A stretch of DNA of 64,000 bases from Cyprinodon diabolis. Lineage: Eukaryota; Chordata; Actinopteri; Cyprinodontiformes; Cyprinodontidae. The stretch's first letter is position 1. Each line of letters begins with the position of its first letter. Where the stretch lies: positions 3,607,815 to 3,671,814 of the forward strand of contig CM060081.1 in the NCBI GenBank assembly GCA_030533445.1. Reading direction: 5' to 3'. The position numbers were made by a program, and so were the translations under genes. The notes beneath the pieces are model-generated. The model searched no databases and had not been told where the DNA came from. It saw nothing but the letters and a program-made list of their open reading frames with translations. Of the stretch, positions 12,801 to 24,800 are shown one piece after another.

Positions 12801-15800
12801 TCTGGGGATAGGACTAAAATGAGCAGAACAGACACACAGCTAATTAAAATGAGCATCTGAGTTGGTCTGTGGAGGTTCTGTTCCACTCTGACGCCACACA
12901 TAACACCTTCACAGGGACATGACCCCATCAGCTCATGTCTCTGTTTGGCCTCCAGTCAAACATCTCAATGGATCTGAAACCTTTTCTACAGAAAATGTGT
13001 AACTTTCATCTAAAACCCAAATAAATATGGCTGAAAGGAGAGAACAGAAAAATAAATGATAAACAAGAAATCTGGTCTCCAACATGCCGCCATATTCTAC
13101 ATGTAGAATATCTGCCAGCGCTGGTTTATTCTGGATTACATCCAGCAGCTGAGGGTGGATGTTGGTGACAGCGATGGTTCATGTTTATCTGCTTGGGAAG
13201 GAAAACTCCGAAGTATCAAACATCCGGGTAGGGGGGGGGGTCAGACCGCTGTTTCTATCCAAACATTGAAACCAGCTCAGCCGGTCTTTAGCCTCAAACA
13301 CACACACCTGGCTAGACACAACAACGTCTGACTCTGTGTTTATGTTTAGGTTTCTGGGAAGAAAAAAAAATCCCCCATAAACAGAGAAGGATGACGAAGT
13401 GGAAGCAGGTGGACTGCAGCCTGAGCAGCGGCGGAGGCCTGCTGTCCACAAACCAGTTAAAAGCGTCTCTGGAAGCTGCTATGGAGACCCGCTGGACTCG
13501 GATGGCTGCTAGCTTCAGAAAGGAGGATGATGAGGATCATGATTCCACCTGAGGGGGTCAGAAAACCTGTCTCCCAGAGAGTGAAGGACTCTGATTGGTT
13601 TTACATTATTTCCATTTTTCAGGAAACTTCATCAAATCAACAGGAAGCCACCATGTTTACATTTCTGGTCATTAAAGATATGCTTTCATACGAGGAACGT
13701 ATGACATCAACAACCGCTCTTATTAATGTTGCGCCAATGCCATTTTTTGGCCTTGATGTGTGTGTGTATATATGAAATATATTATATTATATAATTGTCA
13801 GCATGGCTTTGTCGAGCTGCTGCCTACCTTTGTGAAGCAGGAAAATGACGAATACAAAGTGAATCCAGTAGAACTTTTTATTGCCTACAGTACCTGGAAT
13901 GGGTGATAATAAACTTTTGTCTCTCAAAATGGTATCGGTGCCCTATTTGTTGGTACTTGCAGATACCGATACCACCATTTATTTCAGTATCGGGGCCCCG
14001 CTCGATACTGATATCGGTGCAAAACATGTTTTTATATGTTGATGAAGATTCTCAGTCATCCAGGTTGTAGTCATTCCGTAACAGTAAAAAAAAACAATCC
14101 ACTGGACTTGGTTTCCAAGATTTGAAGACGTTTCACTTCCTCTCCAGGAAGCTTTCTCAATTCAAAGCAATTCAAATGAATTGCTTTGAATTGAGAAAGC
14201 TTCCTGAAGGGGAAGTGAAACGTCTTCAAATCTTGGAAACCAAGTCCAGTGGATTGTTTTTTTTAACTTTTACGGAACTTGCTCTTATAGGAATAAAAGG
14301 TCAAGGGTGACTTTGCATTGACTGACAAAGTAAAGTAGACCAATAAAGAAGAAAGAAAGAGGAAACCGTCTGTGGCTTTTTCACAAGTTTCAGGAGGGCA
14401 TACCCCGTGCAATATTTTCAATCGTTGCACGCATCTACAGCTTAAACTGTACGACGTGATTGCAGTGTTCGCAGCTCACGATGTATGTTCTTACACTTTT
14501 CACCCCAACGCTCTGATGCGATCTACCTGCTCACACTGCACGTCTAAAAAACCACTCAGTGCTGAGAGATGGCGCTGGTCGGTCTCGCCAATCTGGAAGG
14601 AAAAGAACTCCCTTGTTTGCACATGCGCAGTGCTCGAATCGCCTCGTAGCTCTGCCTCAACAGCAGGCTTTGTCCATGAACACCTTAAGACGGCCGACTG
14701 AATTTCAAACATGTTGGACTTTCTCCCCACCTCCCTATTCCTGATCGGGAGGTGGTCGTGAGAGGCTGATCGCCTCTTGTTACCCCCTGAAAACTACACG
14801 AATACTAAACTCAGCCCCAGTTTCAGCCTGGATAAATGGCCGAAAAGGCCAAATATAATCATACAGTGTACGCCCGGCTTTAAGCAGAGGAGAAAAACTG
14901 AGTCGTCATCAGAAAGTGTTGAACAGCAGGCCTGTCAGGCCGTCTGCTGCTTCAGGCATACAGGTTAGTTTCATCAACAGGACTCCTGTCTTCAGCCAGG
15001 GTCCATATCGAGCAAACCTTCATCAACTGATGTTTGAACATCTTGCAAAACTTCTTGCAAAAACTCCTGGTGGTGGTTCCACACTTGAAACGTTTGCTCT
15101 GTCCATCCTGATCGACCATTTCATTTATTCATTGTTGAAAGTTGCTGTAAAACTAGTATCAATATGCTGCATGACTTCAGAGGAAGGCTAAAACAATGTT
15201 TTAATGACCAGAAATCATATTAGAGATCAGATTACAAAGAATCGATTCTTGAAGTCCAAATCGATACCCAGCTGTCGTTAAAACCTAGAATTCAGGAAGA
15301 GCTCCGCTAAGCTGCTCCCTGTGGAGCGAAACATCCGGAGAAGGAGCTTCTTCTCACTCAGACGCTGCCGTGCAGCAGAAATGAAAGCTTCAAACGCATC
15401 TTTCTCTGGGAAAGACTGTGATCTTTCGTCCGTCCTCTGCATGATTCAACTCGCCTTTGCTTTGTGTGAGAGAAGCAAAGATAAACTCCCGCTCAGACAA
15501 AACAAATATCTGCAGAAAGCCAAACATGTCTGGAACAAAGACACTGGAATGACCTGAAATAAAGAAAGACAATAACCAAGGAAACGACAGGCGGGAACAG
15601 GAAGACGGTTTGTTTGAATGCTTCTGATCACATCAGCATCTGATCAACACTATAACAGCTATAGCATCATATATTCTGTTATATGAGTAATAAATGAAGC
15701 AAATGATGAAGGCGAGGCCTCTGATTCAAAAATAGCAAACATTCATTAAAGGAAGTGACTTTCTATTAGGTTTGGAGTTTCAATTCCTTTCAGGCACTTG

Positions 15801-18800
15801 GTTTTGCACACAACAGACTCCCTGGACTTTATAGGAGAAGTTCGCTCATATTCAGATTTAGAACTTCTGAAGTACTTTAAATATGAAGTTATTCTATACT
15901 GTTCAATAAATGATCAGTGTTTTTAATTAAGAGTAATTTTCATGTGAATGTGCTTTACTGGAGGCATCCATGTTTGTCAAAGAACACTACTGCCACCTAC
16001 TGGTTAGTGACATTGTCACGGTGCGGTATCGGCTGTTGATCAAGTCCCAGTGCTGTATCTGGTGTTTGTCACAACGCGCTATTATCCACGTCATCTTGAA
16101 AACATTCTTCTTCCAAATGTTGGCTACATATTACGTGTTTTTTCTCTGGCCAGAAGTTCGATGGCAAATCCTCCCTCTTCAAGTTGGCGATCCAACGACC
16201 AACCCGTCCGTGGAGGATCAGGAATCAGAAAGGTGGAATAACTCTTTTTTTTTCACTTTTACCCGATGTATTCCAGCATCCAGCTGCCATGCACGTGGGC
16301 ATTGTCAGTTTCACTATAGCTCTGGTGAATTTCAATGGTGAAGTCCTCTGGAAATCTTCAATAATTGTTGTTGATTGCAGATGTGTCTAGTAGTTCCCAT
16401 TGATTTAGCTTGTAAAGCGGGGAGAATGGCGCTAGGCTAACCGCACCGTGACGTCACTGCTGGAAGATGGCAGGAGGGAGGGGTTACTATATTTGGGAAA
16501 AAATGACTAAAATTATTATTTTTATTTTTTTACTGATAAATGCTAAATTAATTAAATCACCGCAAACGAACCAGTGATTATGCTAAGCTAACCGGACTTT
16601 TCCATTGAAAGGGCAGCTAATACGCTTGTACTGGGCCTGCCGGCACACAGTGGGAACATACAGTAGAGCTGCAGGTCACAGCAGATCCATGGAGAGGAAG
16701 AAAAAATCATGAGTTCAAATTTCCCAGCAGTCCATGAATGTCCAATTCAGAAAACCGTCTGCTGCCTCTACCTGCTTATCAATGCTGGATGCACCCAGCT
16801 GGTTTCCCTTACATACAGTAGTAGCCATTCAATATGTCCCCACTCTCCTTGATGGGTCCTTGGCTGGTCCCCTACAATTCCTTTTTAAACATCTAAAATA
16901 TTCTGTCATGATTTGTGGACATTAAGATCTACAGAGAATCGCCTTCTCTTGGTCAGACCTTGTCATTCAGTGAAAGGATGGAGTCAGAGTAAAGAAATAT
17001 GCATACCCATGAGAAGGCCAGTGGCTGGAAGTTGGAGGGGATTTTGATGCCATTCGGCTGGCTTTTAACTGGGAGGGGCCACTTTGAATGGCTGCTACTG
17101 TAGGAACTTTCAACCTTAAATCTGACTGGATGATCTGGTTTATCTGGCTCTATAAAGTGACCTGAGATGACAGGATTTAGATTGGTGCTATAGAAATAAA
17201 CTGAATAGAAGTGAGTTGCTGGGCTTTGTGATGTTTGAAGCCTTTCTGAGCAGGAGAAGAATGAAACCTTGATGAACCAACATCTTCTTTGATGAACCAT
17301 GGAGAACAGAGGAGTTTAAGTTCAAGCAATGTTCTGTAGGAGTTCCAACCCCTAAAGCTCTTCCGGTCTTATTTCCCAGCAGAGGCCTTTAGGTGGTCCT
17401 GTATGGAGGATGTTCTGGAGCAGAGCACAGTCTCTGTCTTTGTGCTTTCTGAGTCCCCCACCCGCTCCGTCTAGACACACCGTGGGGAAGGGGGAGGAGG
17501 GAGCCTGGTTTGCTGGTTGGACATTGTGTCTGAGGCTGAGAATATTTGAATATGCAGCAATAATTAGCAGCAATTTAAAGGAGGAGGGAGGAGATGTGGT
17601 CCCAGCTGTTTCCTGGTGGGGGGAGGGGTGCAGACAGAGACCTGTGTGTGAGCAGGGGTCGAGCCCACGGTCAGGGGCGTCTGTGACGTGAGTGTTTCCC
17701 AGACTGAAGTGATCATTGTCTAGACGGGGTCTCACAGTCAGAACCAGCTGACTGGGCTCACATACACAGCAGCTAATATCGCCATGGAGACAGTGGGGAA
17801 TATTTAAGCAATTGGAAAACAGAACGGATCAATCCCTGAAGGTGGTTCAATATTGAATCAACTCACTGATCACTTTTCTGCAGTAGACTGAACTCAGAAA
17901 TCCTTTATTATCAGTGATTTGTATCCAGTTGGTATCTAACAGCCACTAATGTGATAAAAGGCTGCAGGCACCCCTCCTCCCATCCTTCTGCTGACCTGAC
18001 CTCTGACCTTTGCCCTGTCAGACACCCAGACTGTCTCACTTCAGCATATGCAGAGCAGCAGCAGCACCCTCCACCAAACAATAAGCATTTGCATCTGAAT
18101 TTCTAATGGGAATTATGTCAGTGAGAGCAGTCTGCCTTCATCCTTCTCTACATGACATCTGCAGCGTTGCAGTCACTTTCAAAACATTTCAGAGTCTTTC
18201 TTAAAAGTAAAGGCAGCTTGTGGATTTATCCATTGATGAAAATAGAACTGGAATATTAATCAACCACAAAGGCTCGCCTAAAAATGTTCCTTTTTGATAA
18301 AGCTTCTAGTTAGAGTGGCTCAGGTTATCCTGATCTATCTCTATAGTTCTGCTGCTATAGGCTTAGACTGCTGGAGGACATAGGGACCCCTTTTTCATCA
18401 TTCTGCTTCATTCTATCTCTATTCTCCCACTCTGCAGAATCTGTTAGTTCAATCTCTAACGTTCTGCTCTCTCTGCTTTTTCTCATAGTAGCTTCATCTG
18501 GTCTGTTTGGCTGTGACTCCATCCTGGAGAGAAATATGAGCTGTGCTGCTGCCATCAACACCTTTGTTTCTAGATGTTGGAGATCGGCCTGATTTTCAGT
18601 GTAGTCCTGTTTCTCTGACTGTGACTAACTGGATGTGCTCTCTTCATCCTCAGACATGGGAGCCGGATCTGAGCTCATTTGCCAGCTCTGTGTTTCCTGG
18701 ACGGGGCCGCCTGTTGAGCTGGTTGACAGTTTTTTGTATCTCTGCTTTTTTTTCTATGTTTTTCCTTGAACCCAAGTCGGCATCAGCAGATGACTGAGCC

Positions 18801-21800
18801 TGTCTCTGCTCGAGGTTACATCATGTTAATAAGGAGTTTTCCTCTCCACTGTCACTACAAGCATGCTTTGGGTGAGGGATTGCTGAAGAGTCAATGAGTG
18901 ATATCTGAAATGGTTTTCTAACATATCTGTATTGTCTCTGTCATGTTATTTATCGGCGCTATAGAAAAACTGAATTGAATTTAATGTGAGCACTTTTTGC
19001 TCACATCACACTAACCAGTCAGATGCCAACCTTCTCCCTCCAGCCCTTTAGGGGGTGCTAATAGAGAGCTGCAGGTAGCAGCAGATCCATGCAGAAGAGA
19101 AATTCTGGGAAAATGTGGGAATTTAATTTGATGAAACCATGAAACATCTCCATGCTGGAGTTTAGAGCACAAGGAAAACAGCTTAGCAGCTGGAAAACAA
19201 ACATCATTTAGATGTTAGCTGAGGACGGGCCGAGGATGAGCCAGGGGCCAGGCGGGGGCCAGCCGGGGGCCAGCCAAGGACCCATCAAGGAAAGTGGGGA
19301 AATTTTGAAAGGCTACTACTGTATGTGTTTCTGACGGAGTCATTGAGACTACAACACAGAGAAGGACTCAATCTGACTGAACAATCAGACATTTTTCAGT
19401 CTAAAACATGGGTTCAGCTCCAACAGCTAAGGTTTAGGATGAGGCGACCTGCTGACCTATGTGTGAACGCACCACAGTAGCAGGCGGCCCCTGCATGACT
19501 TCCTACAAGGCTGTCTGAACCTCCTGCTCTGAGGAAACTCAGCAGCAAACAACACCTCCCCAGACTAAATAACAAAAGCTGTCATTTGGTCTCCAGAAAT
19601 AATCAGACATTACCCAGAGCAACTTGTGCAGCAGATGATCTTACGGCGAGTTCCAGCTAAATTAGCGGGGACTCTGTAATTCCACCAACATAAACGTTTA
19701 GAGGAGCAGACACTTTTTTTCTGCTCTTCTCAGACTAATCAAGTTGAAACAAGAGCTGATCTTTTCCAGGTTGCCACATGACGGCCGTATTTATAGAGCC
19801 AGCCGCTGGCTGCTCAGACGGCCTTTATTTACGCTGCGGCGCAGACATTTAGGCCTTGTTCTCATTTCAGACTAATTAATGGGACACCATGGGCTCGGCC
19901 TCAGCTGAGAGCCGTCTGTTATGCAGATCAGATGGGGGGGCATCCAGTGCCAATGAACTTGACCCCCCCCATTCACACGCTGCATGCATCTACATATATG
20001 CATGAGAGTGTCTAGATAGAGGAACAAAGAACAGCTGAGAGGAAGAGAGGAAGATCGTGGAGCGATGAGTAACCTCCTGAAGGCCCTACAGGGACCTTCA
20101 TCCCTGTAGAGGCCAGCGAGGAAGAGCACTGCTGCTGACATGCCTCTGAACAAGGCGCTGAGCCTTGAGCAGGTGAGGACACGATTCAGCCTCCCTGATC
20201 GTCTACGAGCTCAGATGTTCAGCAGCTCCTTCTGCTCCAACAGCAGAAATGACAAAGATGCAAGTTTAAAGAAAAACAAGCTTTCCAGTAAAATCCAACC
20301 AAACTCAACGATATCAAAAACGAAGCACTTCAAAAAAAAACAACGAAGGCGACAAAACCCTCGACACGTCATCCTAGAAACCGATACCTTTGACTTCCAG
20401 GAAATGAAATGTGAAATCTTTGATATTAATGGAGGTTTGGCTTTGTGTCAGTCTGGGGTTACACACCAGTCGAATCAACATCGCCAGCATAGCGATTACA
20501 AAGCATGGCCTCCGTCATCTGGAACTACAGCTCCAACAGGATGTGGAGGGAGGGGCCGTCATGACAAACACAGTAAACACTGAGGCTCTACGACGACTGA
20601 CCTTCACAATTACGTGCAGAAAGTAAATGAAGTAATCAATGCACCATAACCTGCATCTCAGAGAATCCAGGAAGCGTTCAGTTCATGCATCGTCCTTCAA
20701 TGAAGGAAGAGAAACAACTGGGCTTTTTCTATATTTATTGCATAAAATGGAAAAAATCTTCCAGATCAGCTGCTCAACATCAGGATCACACTGATAAAAT
20801 GATCCATCAGCGGACCGGGCTGATGTTGTCCAACTCTACTTCCTGTTTACTAAAGCCAAGTGAAACGTAAACGTATCACATAAATAAAACCAAGATGTTC
20901 AGATACCTGGTGGGGAGGTTCTGTGTGATGTATCATTTCTCACAAAAAAGGATGAACCTAAAATTACGTTGTTTGCAAATCAGTCCATTTGCTGCACATG
21001 TTTAGAAAGGTCCAAACAGACAGCAGCAAACCATTTGAAAACAAATGATGCAAAGAGCAGTGTTGCCAACTTAGCGCTTTATTTATATATATATCGCTAT
21101 ATTTGGCAACTTTTCAGACCCCTCTAGCACTTTGATTTCAAAAAGCTCCTAGCGCCAAATCTAGAGACTTTTTTCTGCTACTAGAGACTTTGGAGACAAC
21201 ATCTAAAAGCAGCGAACTCTGCTCTCCAGAGCAAGTAGATTGGTAACCCCGCCTCCTGCTCTCCTCTATCTTGTCTGCTGTCATGATTCATGCAGCTATT
21301 ATTTCATCCAAACGAAAAATGGAGAACAGATAAGCAGATCATGGCTTGTCTGCAGTGAAAAGAAGGACTGGGTTATTTACTTTTGCCGTCGCCTTTTCAG
21401 AAACACAGGAAGGAGCATTAAGCTAAGTTAGAATTAGGGGTGTAAATAATAATCGTTTTGTATCGATGCATCGATCCAACAGCCGACAATCCGATGCATC
21501 GATACGTCCACAAGATAATCGATTCGTTTTTTTTTTTCCTCCGCTCTATTTTTATCCATTTGCTCCTGGGCGTAATTCTCCTCCTGTGCTGCGGTGGCGC
21601 TAAACCTATTTTGCCCTCCTACCTCGCTTCCTGGTTATACTCTTACAGCAGTGTGTTGCAGTGAGCTTGACACAGACATTTTTTATTTATGCTCAGTATG
21701 GAAGCGTGGTCTGAGCTACACGCTGTGGGTCTAGATACGGCCGAGGCGGCGAGGAAGTGGGGGCGAGTTTAGTCCGACGACGGAGGGACATGAGGGCCAA

Positions 21801-24800
21801 AAAGAGCGGAGATCCAGCTGGAAAAAGGGTCCCAGCGTTCTCGCGCACCTCGCTCTTCTAGCGGGTCAAACTTCACAAGATGTTTTCCGCAATTTCGGTC
21901 ATAACAACAAAACAAGCCGGCCTCCTGTCTGCAGCTCTGTCTGCGGTCAGCTACAATTTGGGAGAGGAGCAGCGGAGCGTCTGTGGAGGGGGCGGGACGT
22001 CTGGAGCCGAGGTATTGAATTGCACTCATTGCACTGATTTTGGCCAGTATTTTTGATGCAAGGCTTTCCTCTCCACTGTCACTACAAGCATGCTTAGTGT
22101 GAGGGATTGCTGAAGAGTCAATGAGTCGATACATTCAACTGGTTTTCCTTAGATAGAAAAGGTTGAATCAACTTGACAAATCAAGGATCTGGTGAACTGT
22201 AAAGTGCCTTGAGATGGCATGTGTTGTGAATTGGAGCTATATACAGTGGGGCAAAAAAGTATTTAGTCAGCCACCAATAGTGCAAGTTCTCCCACTCAAA
22301 AAGATGAGAGAGGCCGGTAATTTTCATCATAGATATACCTCAACTATGAGAGACAAAATGAGAAAAAAAAATCCAGAAAATCACATTGTCTGATTTTTAA
22401 AGAATTTATTTGCAAAATATGGTGGAAAATAAGTATTTGGTCAATAACAAAAGTTCATCTCAATACTTTGTTATATACCCTTTGTTGGCAATGACAGAGA
22501 TCAAACGTTTTCTGTAAGTCTTCACAAGGTTTTCACACACTGTTGCTGGTATTTTGGCCCATTCCTCCATGCAGATCTCCTCTAGAGCAGTGATGTTCTG
22601 GGGCTGTCGCTGGGCAACACGGACTTTCAACTCCCTCCAAAGATTTTCTATGGGGTTGAGATCTGGAGACTGGCTAGGCCACTCCAGGACCTTGAAATGC
22701 TTCTTACGAAGCCACTCCTTCGTTACCCGGGCGGTGTGTTTGAGATCATTGTCGTGCTGAAAGACCCAGCCACGTTTCATCTTCAATGCCCTTGCTGATG
22801 GAAGGAGGTTTTCACTCAAAATTTGACGATACATGGCCCCATTCATTCTTTCCTTCACACGCATCAGTCGTCCTGGTCCCTTAGCAGAAAAACAGCCCCA
22901 AAGCATGATGTTTCCACCCCCATGCTTCACTGTAGGTATGGTGTTCTTTGGATGCAACTCAGCATTCTCTCTCCTCCAAACACGACGAGTAGAGTTTTTA
23001 CCAAAAAGTTCTATTTTGGTTTCATCTGACCATATGATATTCTCCCAGTCATCGTCTGGATCATCCAAATGCTCTCTAGCAAACTTGAGACGGGCCTTGA
23101 CATGTACTGGCTTAAGCAGGGGGACACGTCTGGCACTGCAGGATTTGAGTCCCTGGCGGCGTAGTGTGTTACTGATGGTAGCCTTTGTTACTTTGGTCCC
23201 AGCTCTCTGCAGGTCATTCACTAGGTCCCCCCGTGTGGTTCTGGGATTTTTACTCACCGTTCTTGTGATCATTTTGACCCTACGGGGTGAGATCTTGCGT
23301 GGAGCCCCAGATCGAGGAAGATTATCAGTGGTCTTGTATGTTTTCCATTTTCTAATAATTGATCCCACAGTTGATTTCTTCACACCAAGCTGTTTACCTA
23401 TTGCAGATTCAGACTTCCCAGCCTGGTGCAGGTCTATAATTTTGTTTCGGGTGTCCTTTGACAGCTCTCTAGTTTTGGCCATGGTGGAGTTTAGAGTGTG
23501 ACTGTTTGAGGTTGTGGACAGGTGTCTTTTATACTGATAACGGGTTCAAACAGGTGCCATTAATGAAGGTAACGAGTGGAGGACAGAGGAGCCTCTTACA
23601 GAAGAAGTTACAGGTCTGTGAGAGCCAGAAATCTTGCTTGTTTGTAACTGACCAAATACTTATTTTCCACCATATTTTGCAAATAAATTCTTTAAAAATC
23701 AAACAATGTGATTTTCTGGATTTTTTTTTTCTCATTTTGTCTCTCATAGTTGAGGTATATCTATGATGAAAATTACCGGCCTCTCTCATCTTTTTGAGTG
23801 GGAGAACTTGCACTATTGGTGGCTGAATAAATACTTTTTTGCCCCACTGTATATATAAACTGAATTGAATTGAATGTTTTACATATCAGCGTGATCATTA
23901 AAATAATGTTCAGCTCTCAGAGAAAGAATCATATATCCATTAAAAACACTGTTTGTTGGTAAAAACAGATTCATTTTTAGATGCCTGAAGTTTTTTTTTA
24001 AAGTTTCTTGCAGTGAGGAGCCTCCAGCACGTCACAGTTTGGGTCCTGGGTTCTGATTTTATCCACGGTCTAGTGATTAGGGCATAGGACTTGGAATCCT
24101 GAGGTTGTGAGTTCGAAACCCACTCTCACAGACTGCCACTCTGGGTCTCTGAGCAAGACACTTAACCCCCGAATGTGCCCCACAGTACCTGCCCACAGCT
24201 TCCCAAGGGAATGGCTTAAATGCAGAGAGCTAACCAATAAAGTTCAATTTATTATTACCTAAAGGACGGAGAATCGGTCTGAATTTTCAAAATCCTGCAG
24301 ATGAACCCTCAGACATGTAGAAACAAAAGCACTGGGAGACAGAGCTCCTTGTAGGAAATGATTCCTCAGAGCTGATAGCATCGATGACTTCACTGCTCAG
24401 ACACATGGCTTGCCTCTGAGTAATGCTGAGGTCATGTGCTTTGACTCACCATGTGTGCCGCCTGAAACAGATGTCTCACAGCCGAGTGGTTCTGAGCGAG
24501 GGAGGGAGTTAGACGACTAATGACAGCCTGGAGGTTTGCGGGGCTGTGAAATCAAGGTGCGATAAAACCGCTTCATCTGCCGTCCAACTTAAAAAAAAAA
24601 ACACCTGGTGTTTTTCTTCCAGAGCGGTCTGGATCGACCGCACTCCGGATTCGTTATGTCCAGAAAATGCTCAAAACAGAAACAACTATGGCTGACATCT
24701 GACCATAAATCACAGAAACATAGGCTCCACCTTCAATAATAATAATAACTGAAGTATGTCTGCAGTAACTTCCATTAAAACGATCAAACTGGTGGCATCG

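Larger units (their letters stand above)
17107..18265. other. intron 1 segment with candidate enhancer
   Basis: GC-richer and free of recognised repeats between about 17340 and 18230. It holds two perfect palindromic Smad sites 249 bp apart (17469 and 17718), AT-rich homeodomain-type sites near 17560, and an ATTTGCAT-like octamer near 18090. This resembles a conserved regulatory segment, but conservation cannot be tested here. Confidence 0.35.
22061..23876 (+). mobile_element. L2-like LINE 3' tail split by a Tc1 insertion
   Basis: The L2 tail runs 22061-22243 (cctctccactgtcactacaag to ggagctata) and resumes at 23850-23876 (tatataaactgaattgaattg). The 1606 bases between are the Tc1 element, so the L2 copy is older. 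Confidence 0.88.

Noticed and set aside
14190..14230. GAAACGTC next to CTGAAGG in the palindrome, resembling a hammerhead ribozyme core
   Set aside because: The CTGANGA box is imperfect and there is no stem III between GAAA and the putative cleavage triplet, so the fold is not supported.
15321..15557. A 78-residue plus-strand frame that looks moderately gene-like
   Set aside because: No homology I recognise, no splice context and no codon bias beyond background.
22833..23501. A 222-residue plus-strand open frame
   Set aside because: It overlaps the Tc1 transposase gene in antisense and has no features of its own.
24066..24140. A functional tRNA gene
   Set aside because: Boxes are degenerate, no cloverleaf is completed, and the sequence continues into a SINE body.
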